This document shows, piece by piece, positions 17,889 to 27,631 of a DNA stretch of 64,000 nt (position 1 is the first letter of the stretch; every line of letters begins with the position of its first letter). The translations under genes and the position numbers were made by a program. The DNA comes from Streptomyces sp. Z26 (lineage in GTDB: Bacteria > Actinomycetota > Actinomycetes > Streptomycetales > Streptomycetaceae), in NCBI RefSeq assembly GCF_003665095.1, contig NZ_RCHV01000002.1, positions 2,662,001 to 2,726,000 of the forward strand, read 5' to 3'. The notes beneath the pieces were generated by a model. That model was given only the letters and a program-made list of their open reading frames with translations, did no database searches and was not told where the DNA came from.

Positions 17889-20800
17889 TCACTCGTGCCA
17901 GCGCGCCCGCGCCAGCTCGTCCGTACGCGTCGGGTCCTCCAGCAGCGCCGCCGTCTCGAACCGGCGCCCCCAGTGGCCCGCCGCCCAGGCCAGCCCGGCC
18001 GCGACCCCCTCCAGGGTGGCGGCGTGCAGCACGCCGTCGCCCGTCAGGTGCCAGTCCAACTCGACGCCGTCGACGAGCAGTTCCTCGTGCTCCAGGTACG
18101 CCGTCGGCGCCCCCGGCAGCAGCACCCGTACGGCGTCGGGCACGACCCGTTCCGTACCCGCGTCCCCGCTGACCGTGCGGCCCGCGACCGCGCCCAGGCG
18201 CCGTACGTCCAGCAGCGCGGCCAACTCGGCGGCCAGCGCGGGCCGTACGGGCAGCAGCGGGCGCCCGGCGGCCAGCGGCATCAGGTCGGGGACGTCCGCC
18301 ACCAGCGCGTCGGCGGCGTCGACCACCCGCACCTCGTCGCCGACGACGGCCCGCAACTCGTCCGGCAGAGTGACCTCTTCGGGGTCGAGGGCGGCCAACA
18401 GACCGTAGAGGCCATGCAGTTGGTCCGGCGTGACGGGCAACTCCGGGTCGGCCAGGCGACCCAGCAGTTCGGCCGCGCCGCCCGGCTCGTCCAACAGGGC
18501 GGCGGCGGAGGTGCGTACGCCCAGGGCCCGCAGGACCTGCGCGTCCGGCTCGCCGTCGACGGTGAGCGCGGACGCGTCCGCCTCCTCGTACAGCCCGGCC
18601 AGCAGCGCGTCGCCCCCGGCCGCCCGCAGCCCGGCCGGGCGCCGCCCGTCCAGCACGGGGTGACCGCGCAACCACCAGGCGGTGTACGGGCGTACGGTCT
18701 CGGTCACGCCGTCCGGCAGCAGCACCCGTACGGGCGCGGTGAGGGCGTCGCGCAGCGGCGGCCGGGCCAGCATCGCGAGGGCCTGCGGCCAGCAGTCGTC
18801 GTCGACGAGGTCCAGGTCCCGTACGGCGACGAGTTCGGCGGCGACGGGCGGCACGGACGGCTCGTACGGGAGGCCGTCCAGGACGTCCTCGCACCAGACG
18901 TCGGCGGCGTCGAGGAGGCCGGTGTCGTCGGGCCGCGCCCAGTCGCCGTCCTGCGGCTCGGCGATCTCGTCCGGGTCGAGGACGACGTCGGTCGCGCGGA
19001 CGAGCGCGAAGTCCGCGAGCACCCCGACGGCGGCCAGCGGGCGTTCGCCCCAGCGGTCGGCCAACGCGGCGTCACAGGCGGCGAGTTCGCCTTCGCGGAT
19101 GACCTGCTCGAACGGGCTGCCGGGGAAGACGAGTTCACCGGCGGGCGCGAGTTCGCCGTCCTCGTCGGGGAGCGCGAGCGCGCCGAGCCACGGCTCGTCG
19201 CCGGGCTCCAGGCCCGCGTCGCGGACGAGCGTCAGCACGGTCTCGGCCAGCTCGTCGGCGTCGGGGGTGTCGGCGTCCTCGTCCCAGATCTCGCCCGCGT
19301 CCAGCGACCCGGCGACGGCCGCGCGCACCTGCGGCGTGGTGAGCACGGCGCGGGGCGAGGCGGGGGTGGCGCCCAGCTTGTCGAGCAGCGGGTGGGCCGC
19401 GTCCGGGTGCGCCACCCGGAGGCCGAGGCGGGCGAGGGCGCCGTGCCGCCGCGAGGCGTCGGCACCGGCGTCGGCACCGGCCTCGGAGGCCGCCGTACCG
19501 CCGTCCCCGGGGGCGGGCAGCAGCACCTGCCGCGGCCCGACCGCCGTACGGCCGTCCGCCAGCGGCACCGGCAGTCCGGCGAGCCGGTCGGGGTCGACGC
19601 CCGCGAGGGAGTCGTACAGCCGCCACCACCAGCCCGGCAACCGCCGTACGCCCGCCAGCCGGTCGACCACCTCGCCGAGGGGAACGCGCGGGACGTCCAG
19701 CAGGCGGAGTTCCGGGCGGCGTTCGAGTCCGGCGGGCAGCAGGCTGGGGAAGAGTTCGGAGAGGACGACGACCGTGTCGGCGCCCGCGCCCTCGACGACC
19801 TCCGCCTCGCGGGGCCGCAGCGCGGCGCCCGACTCCGCCCCGTCCAGGCCCACTTCGGTGTCACCGGCCCCGGCGCCCGGTACGGTCTCCGGCGCGGCGT
19901 CCGGTACGGCGCCCGCCGTCGCGACCGGCGGCGCGGTGTCCGCCGCGCGCGGCAGGAACGGCACCGCGGGTAGCCGGTCGAGGACCGACCGCCGCAGCAC
20001 ACCGTCGAGTTCGCCCTCGCCCAGCGGCCCGCGCACCAGGTCGAGCGTGCCCGTGCCGACCGGGCGCCAGCCCGCGATCAGGTCCGTGTACGCCTCGGCC
20101 GCCCGCGCCGCCAGGAAGTCCGTCAGCGGGCCCGGCGCGACGTGCCGCCGCGTCGGCTCCAGCGGGAACGACGCGATGAGCAGCGCGGGCAGCCCCAGCG
20201 GCTCGTCCGTGGGCGTCGGCGCGTGCACGACGGGCGCGGTGGACGGCCGTTCGGGGGCGCCCTCCGCGTCGACCGGCACCGCCCACGTCACCGACCACCA
20301 GGGGCGTTCCCGCTCCTCCAGCGGCCGGTCCGCGAACAGCGCGTCGTCGGCCCGGCCGCTGGCCCGCGTGACGCGCCAGCGCGTGCGCCGTACGGCGGTG
20401 GCGGCGCCCGGCGCGGCGGGCGCGGTGCCGTCCTCGACGAGGACGTACGTGCCGCCCGCGGGCGCCGGTTCCACGCCGCGCGTCAGCGTACGGACGAACT
20501 CCGGTGTGTCCACGACGACTTCGGCCAGGCCGGGCAGTGTGAGCAGCAGCGCGTCGTCCACGGCCGCGAGCAGGCGCGCGGCCAGTTCCTCCGCGGCGGC
20601 GTCGCGCAGCGGCAGCACGACGGCCGTGTCGTAGCCCTCGGGGGCGGTGCCCTCCGCCGCGAACGGCAGCCGCAGCAGCGGGACATGGCCGTCGCGGCGG
20701 CGCAGCTCGTCGGCGAGGCCACCGCCCGGCGCCCCCGCACCGGCGCCCCCGCCCGCGTCCGTACCGCGCGCCGCGTCCGCCGCCAGCCCGCGTGCCTCCT

Positions 20801-21272
20801 CCAACGACCAGCGCACGCCGCACCCGTGGCCCAGCACGGCGGGCTCGTCGCTCACCGCGAGCACCGCGGCGAACCCCACCCCGTACCGGCCGACCTGCGC
20901 GACCACGCCGTCGCCCACCACTCCCGCCGCGTCCGTGTCGCGCTTCGCGGACGCGCGGAGCGTCGCCAGCGACTCGACGCCGACGGCGTCCAGCGCGGCG
21001 CCCGTGTTGGCGGCGACCAGCACGCCGTCGCGCAGCGTGAAGCGGATGCGGCCCGGCTGTCCGGCGCGGGCGGCGGCGTCGGCGGCGTTCTGCGCCAGTT
21101 CGACGACCAGCCGGTCGCGGTAACCGCCGTACGCCAGGTCCTGTTCGGCGTTGGCGTCCTCCCGGAAGCGGGCCGGGGAGGCGGTCCACGCGTCCAGCAC
21201 GCCCCGCCGCAGTCGCGCGGTCCCGAACGGGTCCTCTCCGGAACCCCGCACACTCACCGTGCCGCCGCTCAC
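17889..21272 (-). CDS. large sacsin/Hsp90-like (GHKL) ATP-binding protein
   Basis: 1127 aa from GTG 21272, which has GAGGAGG 7 nt upstream. The first about 300 residues carry the GHKL ATP-binding fold of sacsin and Hsp90: N-box VVELAQNAADAA with E58 and N62, and the lid glycine motif GRYGVGFAAVL (128-138). A sacsin-type second half follows (SVTWAVPVDAEG, ALLIASFPLEPTRRHV). Residues 330-1127 are acidic, Ala/Leu/Asp-rich and unlike any domain I know, possibly alpha-helical repeats. It is monocistronic and probably cytosolic; by family a chaperone-like ATPase, with clients unknown. Confidence 0.85.
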   Translation of the reverse strand: MSGGTVSVRGSGEDPFGTARLRRGVLDAWTASPARFREDANAEQDLAYGGYRDRLVVELAQNAADAAARAGQPGRIRFTLRDGVLVAANTGAALDAVGVESLATLRASAKRDTDAAGVVGDGVVAQVGRYGVGFAAVLAVSDEPAVLGHGCGVRWSLEEARGLAADAARGTDAGGGAGAGAPGGGLADELRRRDGHVPLLRLPFAAEGTAPEGYDTAVVLPLRDAAAEELAARLLAAVDDALLLTLPGLAEVVVDTPEFVRTLTRGVEPAPAGGTYVLVEDGTAPAAPGAATAVRRTRWRVTRASGRADDALFADRPLEERERPWWSVTWAVPVDAEGAPERPSTAPVVHAPTPTDEPLGLPALLIASFPLEPTRRHVAPGPLTDFLAARAAEAYTDLIAGWRPVGTGTLDLVRGPLGEGELDGVLRRSVLDRLPAVPFLPRAADTAPPVATAGAVPDAAPETVPGAGAGDTEVGLDGAESGAALRPREAEVVEGAGADTVVVLSELFPSLLPAGLERRPELRLLDVPRVPLGEVVDRLAGVRRLPGWWWRLYDSLAGVDPDRLAGLPVPLADGRTAVGPRQVLLPAPGDGGTAASEAGADAGADASRRHGALARLGLRVAHPDAAHPLLDKLGATPASPRAVLTTPQVRAAVAGSLDAGEIWDEDADTPDADELAETVLTLVRDAGLEPGDEPWLGALALPDEDGELAPAGELVFPGSPFEQVIREGELAACDAALADRWGERPLAAVGVLADFALVRATDVVLDPDEIAEPQDGDWARPDDTGLLDAADVWCEDVLDGLPYEPSVPPVAAELVAVRDLDLVDDDCWPQALAMLARPPLRDALTAPVRVLLPDGVTETVRPYTAWWLRGHPVLDGRRPAGLRAAGGDALLAGLYEEADASALTVDGEPDAQVLRALGVRTSAAALLDEPGGAAELLGRLADPELPVTPDQLHGLYGLLAALDPEEVTLPDELRAVVGDEVRVVDAADALVADVPDLMPLAAGRPLLPVRPALAAELAALLDVRRLGAVAGRTVSGDAGTERVVPDAVRVLLPGAPTAYLEHEELLVDGVELDWHLTGDGVLHAATLEGVAAGLAWAAGHWGRRFETAALLEDPTRTDELARARWHE

Positions 21273-21413
21273 GCCGCCGCCTCCTCGCCTCGTCCGCGGG
21301 CGCGCCGGGCGCCCGTCCGTTCCGTGACCGTACGGCATCACCGTGACGCCGGGGTACGGAGCACACCGCCCGCCGGACGGCCGTACGCGCGGGTGCCGTT
21401 ACGCTCGCTGCCC

Positions 21414-22175
21414 GTGCCCGGAACCACGTTCTTCCTCCTCGCCGGTGCGGCCGTGCTGCTCGGCTCCGCCGTCCAGTCCGCCGTCGGGCTGGGGCTGGGT
21501 CTGGTGGCCGCCCCGGTGTTCGTCGTGCTGGAGCCGTCGCTCATGCCCGGCACGCTGCTGACGACGACGGTGCTGCTGCCGCTGCTGACCGTCCGCGCGG
21601 AGTGGCGGCACGTCGACTGGCACGGCCTGCGCTGGGGGCTGCCCGCGCGGCTGCCGGGCGCCGTGGCCGGGGCCTGGCTGCTGACGGCGACCGATCCGCG
21701 GCTGCTGGGCGCGCTGGTCGGGTCGATGGTGCTGGTGGCGGTGGCCGCGTCGCTGTACGGCACGCGCCGGGCGGGCGGCCCCGGGGCCGAAGTGGGGCAG
21801 GGGACGCGGCGGTTCAGCCCCGCCGCGCTGGTCGCCGTGGGCGCCGCGGCCGGGCTGACGGGCACGGCCACGTCGATCGCCGGGCCGCCGCTGGCGCTGC
21901 TCTACCAGCGCCAGCCGCCCGCACGCGTACGCGCCACCCTCGGCGGCTTCTTCCTCGGCGGCACGCTCATCTCGCTGCTGACCCTGGCGGGCGCGGGCGA
22001 ACTGACGGCGCGGCAGGTGGGTACGGGGCTGCTGCTGGTGCCGTTCGTCGTCGCCGGGTTCGCGGCGGGACGGCCGCTGGCCCGCCGTCTCGGGCCCGCG
22101 CGGCTGCGTACGGCGGTGCTGGCGGTGGTGTCGCTGTCCGGCGCGGCGCTGCTGGTCCGCTCGCTCCCGCTGTGA
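21414..22175 (+). CDS. TauE/SafE family membrane permease
   Basis: 253 aa from GTG 21414, eight nt after a TACGCT box (21400-21405) and with no Shine-Dalgarno, so probably leaderless. About eight membrane segments alternate across the protein; the two family half-repeats are visible, QSAVGLGLGLVAAPVFVVLEP near the N-terminus and AGLTGTATSIAGPPLALLYQ near the middle. The family exports sulfite, sulfoacetate or similar anions. It is divergent from the sacsin-like gene. The substrate is not determinable. Confidence 0.88.
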   Translation: MPGTTFFLLAGAAVLLGSAVQSAVGLGLGLVAAPVFVVLEPSLMPGTLLTTTVLLPLLTVRAEWRHVDWHGLRWGLPARLPGAVAGAWLLTATDPRLLGALVGSMVLVAVAASLYGTRRAGGPGAEVGQGTRRFSPAALVAVGAAAGLTGTATSIAGPPLALLYQRQPPARVRATLGGFFLGGTLISLLTLAGAGELTARQVGTGLLLVPFVVAGFAAGRPLARRLGPARLRTAVLAVVSLSGAALLVRSLPL

Positions 22176-22235
22176 ACGGGCGGCCCGACCGGCGCCGCGC
22201 GTAAGGGCGTTGACGGTCGGTGAGGAGGCACGCGG

Positions 22236-23225
22236 TCAGCGCGACGTGCCGCCGCCCTCGCCGCCGCCCTCGCCGTCCGGACCGGCACCGTCGCCGTCGT
22301 GCAGCGGCAGCGCGTCCGCCCGCGTCTCGTCGATCACCGGCGGGGGCGGCTGCGGCGGGGGCGGCATGACGGCGGCCTCGGAGTGCGCCCCGCAGCCGTA
22401 CGACAGCGCGACGACCTGCCCGTCCGCCGGGCCGAACTCGTTCGCGCACACCCCGAACGCCTGCCGCAGCGAGCCCGCCAGCGGCACCAGGAACCCGCAG
22501 CTGAGGCAGGACGCGGGCGCCGCCTGCGCCATCGGGCTGTCCGGCCCGTGCGCCTCCTCCCAGCGGTCGGCCGCCGTGTGCAGCCCGTACCGGGAGAGGA
22601 CGCGCGTACGGCCCATGCCCAGTTCCTCGGCCACGGCCCGGATGCTGCCGCGCTCCGGCGGCGGCGCCAGCTCGCGCGACCAGCCGGAGGCGGGATCGGC
22701 CGCCGTGGCCGCGTCGCCGCCGTCGTCCGCCGGGTCCGCCGTGGCGTCCGGGGCCTCCTCGGCCGCCGACTCGCCCCGCTCGGCGGGGAGTTGGGCGCCG
22801 GGGGCGGCGGGCGCGTTCGGCGGTTCCTCGGCGTCGGCCGAGAAGCCGGGCTCCAGGCGCAGGTCCTCGGGCTCCGAGGGCAGCAGGTCGCCCGGCCCCA
22901 GGTCGCCCGGCCGGAGCCGTTCGCTCCAGGGCAGCCACTGGGGCGCGAGCAGCGCGTCGGGGCCGGGCAGCAGCACGGTCTCGTCCAGGGTCACGACCTT
23001 GGCGCGGGACGCGCGGGCCACGGTGGCGGCCCAGCGCCAGCCGCGGTAGCCGGGCTCCTGGCACTCGAAGAAATGGGTGACCACCCGGTCCCCGTCCGCG
23101 ACGGCCTCGATCCACTCGCCGACCTTGCCGGGGGCGGCGGCTTCCTGGGCGGCCTCCCGCGCCAGTTCGACGGCGTCGGCGCACAGCTTGTCGGGCGTAC
23201 GGCGGTTACGCGTCGCGGCACTCAT
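22236..23225 (-). CDS. DUF3027 protein
   Basis: 329 aa from ATG 23225 (MSAATRNRRTPDKLCADAV). The N-terminal domain (10-110) is conserved in actinobacteria (VGEWIEAVADGDRVVTHFFECQEPGYRGWRW, WLPWSERLRPGDLGPGDLLP). A disordered acidic linker follows, then around 240-290 a cysteine-rich part, CLSCGF ... GVCANEF ... GCGAHSEA, likely binding zinc. GSIRAVAEELGMGRTRVLSRYG resembles a helix-turn-helix. The role is unknown. It is divergent from the MFS gene at 23680. Confidence 0.88.
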   Translation of the reverse strand: MSAATRNRRTPDKLCADAVELAREAAQEAAAPGKVGEWIEAVADGDRVVTHFFECQEPGYRGWRWAATVARASRAKVVTLDETVLLPGPDALLAPQWLPWSERLRPGDLGPGDLLPSEPEDLRLEPGFSADAEEPPNAPAAPGAQLPAERGESAAEEAPDATADPADDGGDAATAADPASGWSRELAPPPERGSIRAVAEELGMGRTRVLSRYGLHTAADRWEEAHGPDSPMAQAAPASCLSCGFLVPLAGSLRQAFGVCANEFGPADGQVVALSYGCGAHSEAAVMPPPPQPPPPVIDETRADALPLHDGDGAGPDGEGGGEGGGTSR

Positions 23226-23679
23226 GCAGCACTCACAAGAATCGTCTCTCCTACGCCGTAGCGCCGTCATAGCCGAATCGGTGTGCGCCGACGTACGACC
23301 GGGCGGGGCGTGGGGAACGGACGGAGCGGAACCAGGCGAGCCGCTGCGACGTCCGCGACCGCGCTCTCGGGCCGTGCGGAGGGCACTGTCCGCCCACGCT
23401 ACCCCAACCCCGGCCGGCCGCCTCAGCGCGGTGGCCCCTTCGCGCCCGCGGCGGGCCGGGCTCGGCGTGCGTCCGCCTCCTCCGTACGGCACCCGTGGCG
23501 GGCTCCCGGTGCCGTAGGGGACACCGCCGGAACTCCCGTTCCCCGTACGGCCGACGGGCGGTGACCACATCCGTGGCCGCGCTCCGGGCCCGACCGCGCC
23601 CCGGCCCCGGCACCCGCCGTTCCCGTCGCCGTTCCCGCGCGGGGCGGTGACCGGCCGTATCTGGGGCACACTGAACGTC
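23226..23679. other. 454-bp divergent intergenic region
   Basis: Separates the DUF3027 gene (-) from an MFS gene (+). CACACT at 23667-23672 is 7 nt before GTG 23680. I see no terminator, repeat or plausible small gene; open frames here lack ribosome sites and family resemblance. Confidence 0.5.
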
Positions 23680-25113
23680 GTGGCCGTAGACAAGCCGTAC
23701 CAGGACGTCACGGACCGGACCGCCCCGCCCGCCGGACCGACCGGTCCGCCGGACAGGCCGCCCGGTCGCTTCCGGCGCACCGCGCGCGCCGCCCGTCGGC
23801 CACCCGCCGCGCTGGTGCGCCGCCTCCGGCGGGCCACGCACGCGCAGGGCGCGGGCGAGTCCGGCCTCGGCAAGCTGATCGAGCTGCACGCCGTCAACTC
23901 CGCGGGCGACATGCTGATCACGGTCGCCCTCGCCTCCACCGTCTTCTTCTCCGTACCGACGGGCGAGGCACGCGGCCGCGTAGCGCTCTACCTGCTGGTG
24001 ACCATGGCCCCGTTCGCCCTGCTGGCGCCCGTCATCGGCCCGCTGCTCGACCGCGTCCCGCACGGGCGGCGCGCGGCGATGGCCGCGGCGATGCTGGCGC
24101 GGTCCGTGCTCGCGCTGGCGATGGCGGGCGCGGTGGCGGGCGGCGGCCTGGAGCTGTACCCGGCGGCGCTCGGCGTCCTGGTCTCCTCCAAGGCGTACGG
24201 GGTGGTGCGGTCCGCCGTCGTCCCCCGGCTGCTGCCACCACGGATCTCCCTGGTGAAGGCCAACTCGCGGGTCACCCTCTCCGGGCTGCTCGCCACCGGG
24301 CTGGCGGCGCCGATCGGGGCGGGCCTGCACACCCTCGGCCCGGCGTGGCCGCTGTACGGGGCGTGCGTGGTGTTCCTCGGCGGCGCGGCCCTGTCGTTCT
24401 CGCTGGACCGCAAGGTGGACTCCGCGAAGGGCGAGTCGACGGCGCGCCTGGTCGCGCAGACGTCGTACGAGCGGAAGGGCACGGCGGGCGGTACGGAGAA
24501 GCGGCGGCGACGGCTGGGCCTGCGCGCGGCCGGGTCGTCGGTACGGACGGGCCTCGTCGCCAACGCGTCGTCCCGCGCGCTGTCCGGCTTCCTCACGTTC
24601 TTCCTGGCGTTCCTGCTGCGGGAGCACCCGTTGCCGGGCATGACGGCGGAGTTCTCGCTCGGCATGGTGGCGGTCGCGGCGGGCGGCGGGAACGCGCTCG
24701 GCACCGCGCTCGGCGCGTGGCTGCGCGACCGCGGCCCGGAGCTGATCATCGCCACGGTGCTGGCGTGCGCGCTGACCGTGACCGTCGTGGCCACCGCGCT
24801 CTACAGCACCGTGGCGATCGCGGCGGTGGCCGCCACCGCCGGGATCACGCAGGCGCTGGGCAAGCTGTCGCTGGACGCGCTGATCCAGCGGGACATGCCG
24901 GAGGCGTTCCGTACGTCCGCCTTCGCCCGCTCGGAGACGCTGCTCCAGATGTCGTGGGTGGCGGGCGGCGCGATCGGCATCTCGCTGCCGCTGACCCTGC
25001 CGTGGGTGGGCATGGCGGTGGGCGCGGGCATCGTGGCGCTGGGCGCCTCGCTGACCGTACGGGGGCTGCTGGCCGCGGCCCGGCGCGGCCCGGCCCGGCC
25101 GCGGGTGGCGTGA
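23680..25113 (+). CDS. MFS-type membrane transporter
   Basis: 477 aa from GTG 23680 (VAVDKPYQDVTDRTAPP). A 60-residue Pro/Arg-rich cytoplasmic head precedes 12 predicted membrane helices starting at AVNSAGDMLITVALASTVFF. The loop between helices 2 and 3 reads LLDRVPHGRRAAMAAAMLAR, the MFS A-motif. A basic cytoplasmic loop (YERKGTAGGTEKRRRRLG) separates the halves. This subgroup is conserved next to DUF3027 in Streptomyces; the substrate is unknown. An upstream GTG at 23647 would add 11 residues; the box at 23667-23672 favours 23680. Confidence 0.82.
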   Translation: MAVDKPYQDVTDRTAPPAGPTGPPDRPPGRFRRTARAARRPPAALVRRLRRATHAQGAGESGLGKLIELHAVNSAGDMLITVALASTVFFSVPTGEARGRVALYLLVTMAPFALLAPVIGPLLDRVPHGRRAAMAAAMLARSVLALAMAGAVAGGGLELYPAALGVLVSSKAYGVVRSAVVPRLLPPRISLVKANSRVTLSGLLATGLAAPIGAGLHTLGPAWPLYGACVVFLGGAALSFSLDRKVDSAKGESTARLVAQTSYERKGTAGGTEKRRRRLGLRAAGSSVRTGLVANASSRALSGFLTFFLAFLLREHPLPGMTAEFSLGMVAVAAGGGNALGTALGAWLRDRGPELIIATVLACALTVTVVATALYSTVAIAAVAATAGITQALGKLSLDALIQRDMPEAFRTSAFARSETLLQMSWVAGGAIGISLPLTLPWVGMAVGAGIVALGASLTVRGLLAAARRGPARPRVA

Positions 25114-25226
25114 CGCGTACGGGCGGGGCGTACGGGCGGGGGCGGGCCGTACGGCGGTGAGCGCGCGGCGCGGGCCGGTGCGGAGCCGCCGGTCGGCGGG
25201 CCCGGACCGCCCGGTAGCCTGCCCGT

Positions 25227-25727
25227 ATGACCATTGCGATCTCGGGCTCACGGCGTGGGCGGGTGCTCCGCGCCGCCACCGCCGTCGGCAGCGTCACCCT
25301 GGGCCTCCTCGCCCTCTCCGCCTGCGAGAAGCCGACCCCGCTGGCGACGGTGACCGTCAACGGCGAGACGGTGACCGCCGAGGCCGCCTGCTACGAGGAC
25401 GGCAAAACCATCGCCGAGGCCGAGGCGAAGAAGTGCGCCGACAAGAAGGCCGAGAAGACGATCAGCGTCGGCCCCGGCGACAAGATCCGCATCGGCGTCG
25501 AACCGGACATGGCGGAGGAGGGCTGGATGCTCTTCGTCAACGACCAGTCCGTGCTGCCGAAGCCGACCGAGAAGACGTACTACTCGTTCCCCGGCGACGC
25601 CTTCTTCCAGAAGCAGGGCGCGACCGGGCAGCCGGAGCCCACGGAGGACGCCCGGATCAGCGTCATCATGACGAAGGGCGGCGACTTCAAGGGCGCCTGG
25701 CACATCAAGGCCGAGCAGGAGAAGTGA
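25227..25727 (+). CDS. DUF2771 lipoprotein
   Basis: 166 aa. TAGCCT at 25215-25220 is 6 nt before ATG 25227, so the message is probably leaderless. Residues 1-33 are a lipoprotein signal: GSRRGRVLRAATAVGSVTLG, then lipobox LSAC with C33 as the lipidated cysteine. The mature domain (VTVNGETVTAEAACYEDGK ... ISVIMTKGGDFKGAWHIKAEQ) is the DUF2771 beta-sandwich found in actinomycetes. It is anchored outside the membrane and lies 64 bp before mqnB on the same strand; any functional link is unproven. Confidence 0.88.
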   Translation: MTIAISGSRRGRVLRAATAVGSVTLGLLALSACEKPTPLATVTVNGETVTAEAACYEDGKTIAEAEAKKCADKKAEKTISVGPGDKIRIGVEPDMAEEGWMLFVNDQSVLPKPTEKTYYSFPGDAFFQKQGATGQPEPTEDARISVIMTKGGDFKGAWHIKAEQEK

Positions 25728-25791
25728 CGGCGACGGCGGTGCCGGTGAGGCCGGCGCCCGGAGCTGCGCGCGCGACGGCGGTACGGGACCG

Positions 25792-26694
25792 ATGCGCGTC
25801 CTGACCGTCACGGCCGTGGCCGCCGAACGGGACGCGGTGGTACGGGCGTTCGCCGCCCCGCCGGACGCGGGCCCCGACGCCGGTGCCACCCCCGCGCATG
25901 TACGGCTGCCCGGCGGGCCGACCGCGCACCGCGTACGGGTGTCGGCCGCCGGGACGGTCGTGGAGCTGGACGCCGTCGCGGCCGGGGTCGGCACCGGGGC
26001 GGCCGCCGCCGGAACGGCCACCGCGCTGACGGCGGCGGCGCTCGGCGGCGCCCCGTACGACCTGGTCGTCTCGGCGGGCATCGGCGGCGGCTTCGCGGGC
26101 GGCGGGCTGCCGGAGGACGGAACCGCGGGCGGCGACGGACGTGCCGGCGGCCCCGTACCCGGCGCCACCGTGGTCGCGTCGGTCGTCGTGGCCGCCGACC
26201 TGGGCGCGCAGACCGCGGAGCCCGGCGGCTTCGTCCCGGTGACGGAGCTGGGCTTCGGCACCGTCACGCACCTGCCGCCCCCCGCGCTCGTACGGGCCGT
26301 CGCTGCCGCCACCGGCGCCGTGACCGGCCCCGTCCTCACCGTGTCCACCGTGACGGGCACCGCCGCACGCGCCGCCGAGCTGGCCGCGCGGCACCCCGGC
26401 GCCGCCGTCGAGGCCATGGAGGGCTTCGGGGTGGCGGAGGCCGCCGCGGCCCACGGCGTCCCCGTGCTCGAACTGCGCACCGTCTCCAACCCCGTGGGCC
26501 CCCGCGACCGCGCCGCCTGGCGCGTCCCGGACGCGCTGCGCGCGCTCACGACGGCGTACGCGGCGGCCGTACCGGCGCTGGCGGACTGGCACGCGACGCG
26601 CCGTACGGACGAGGCGTACGGTACGGGCCCGTCGCACCGTACGGACGAGGAACAGCACCAGCCGGACGAGCAAGGACAGGCGGAACGAGCATGA
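25792..26694 (+). CDS. mqnB: futalosine hydrolase
   Basis: 300 aa. It cleaves futalosine to dehypoxanthine futalosine and hypoxanthine in the alternative menaquinone pathway. It shows the nucleoside-phosphorylase/hydrolase fold: MRVLTVTAVAAERDAV, AAGVGTGAAAAGTATAL, DLVVSAGIGGGF, and the purine-site acidic motif VEAMEGFGVAEAA near the C-terminal third, then ELRTVSNPVGPRDRAAW. An extra Gly-rich insertion sits around residues 105-118, and the last 35 residues are a charged tail. ATG 26691 of mqnD overlaps its stop (ATGA), so the pair forms a coupled operon. Confidence 0.93.
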   Translation: MRVLTVTAVAAERDAVVRAFAAPPDAGPDAGATPAHVRLPGGPTAHRVRVSAAGTVVELDAVAAGVGTGAAAAGTATALTAAALGGAPYDLVVSAGIGGGFAGGGLPEDGTAGGDGRAGGPVPGATVVASVVVAADLGAQTAEPGGFVPVTELGFGTVTHLPPPALVRAVAAATGAVTGPVLTVSTVTGTAARAAELAARHPGAAVEAMEGFGVAEAAAAHGVPVLELRTVSNPVGPRDRAAWRVPDALRALTTAYAAAVPALADWHATRRTDEAYGTGPSHRTDEEQHQPDEQGQAERA

Positions 26695-27545
26695 CCGAGC
26701 AGCCCCTGCGGATCGCGTACTCCCCGTGCCCCAACGACACGTTCACCTTCGACGCGTGGGCGCACGGCCGCGTGCCCGGGGCGCCGCCGCTGGACGTCAC
26801 GTTCGCGGACATCGACGTCACCAACGGCATGGCGGAGCGCGGCGAGCACGACGTGCTGAAGGTGTCCTACGCGGTGCTGCCGTGGGTCCTGGAGGAGTAC
26901 GCGCTGCTGCCGTGCGGCGGGGCGCTGGGGCGCGGTTGCGGGCCGCTCGTCCTCACCCGGCCCGAGGACGCCGACACCGGGCTGGGCGGCCGTACGGTCG
27001 CCGTGCCGAGCGAACGCTCCACCGCCTACCTGCTGTTCCGGCTCTGGGCCGCCGCCGAGGTGCCGGGCGGGGTCGGGAAGATCGTGGTGCTGCCGTTCCA
27101 CGAGATCATGCCCGCCGTGCGCGACGGCCGGGTGGACGCCGGGCTCGTCATCCACGAGGCCCGCTTCACGTACCAGGACTTCGGCCTGCACCGCCTCGCG
27201 GACATGGGCGAGCACTGGGAGTCCACGACGGGGCTGCCCATCCCGCTCGGCGCGATCATCGCCCGCCGCGCGCTCGGCACGGAGACGCTGCACGCGCTGG
27301 CCGAGGCGGCGCGGACGTCCGTACGGATGGCCTGGGACGACCCGGAGGCGTCCCGGCCGTACGTGCTGGAGCACGCGCAGGAGATGGACCCGAACGTCGC
27401 GGACCAGCACATCGGCCTGTACGTCAACGAGTTCACCGCCGACCTCGGCGACGCCGGCTACGCGGCCGTACGCGGGCTGCTCACCCGCGCGGCCGCCGAG
27501 GGCCTGGTGCCGCCGCTCGCCCCGGACGCGCTGCGCTTCCCCTGA
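26691..27545 (+). CDS. mqnD: 1,4-dihydroxy-6-naphthoate synthase
   Basis: 284 aa periplasmic-binding-protein-like enzyme that converts cyclic dehypoxanthine futalosine to 1,4-dihydroxy-6-naphthoate, a late step of the futalosine pathway. The family motif YSPCPNDTFTFDAWAHG is at 10-26; VLKVSYAVLPWVLEEYALLPCGGALG and HEARFTYQDFGLHRLADMGEHWE line the substrate cleft. Translation is coupled to mqnB. A strong hairpin at 27590-27617 ends the transcript. Confidence 0.95.
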   Translation: MTEQPLRIAYSPCPNDTFTFDAWAHGRVPGAPPLDVTFADIDVTNGMAERGEHDVLKVSYAVLPWVLEEYALLPCGGALGRGCGPLVLTRPEDADTGLGGRTVAVPSERSTAYLLFRLWAAAEVPGGVGKIVVLPFHEIMPAVRDGRVDAGLVIHEARFTYQDFGLHRLADMGEHWESTTGLPIPLGAIIARRALGTETLHALAEAARTSVRMAWDDPEASRPYVLEHAQEMDPNVADQHIGLYVNEFTADLGDAGYAAVRGLLTRAAAEGLVPPLAPDALRFP

Positions 27546-27589
27546 GGGGACCCTGACGGCCCGTCAGCAGGGCCGGTCGTACGGGAGGG

Positions 27590-27617
27590 CGCCGCCGCAC
27601 GGGAGGGTGCGGCGGCG
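27590..27617. terminator. terminator between mqnD and the cold-shock gene
   Basis: CGCCGCCGCAC (27590-27600) and GTGCGGCGGCG (27607-27617) form a perfect 11-bp stem with loop GGGAGG between convergent genes. A weaker 6-bp hairpin, CTGACG/CGTCAG, lies at 27553-27567. Confidence 0.7.
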
Positions 27618-27631
27618 TCGAACCGCCGTGC

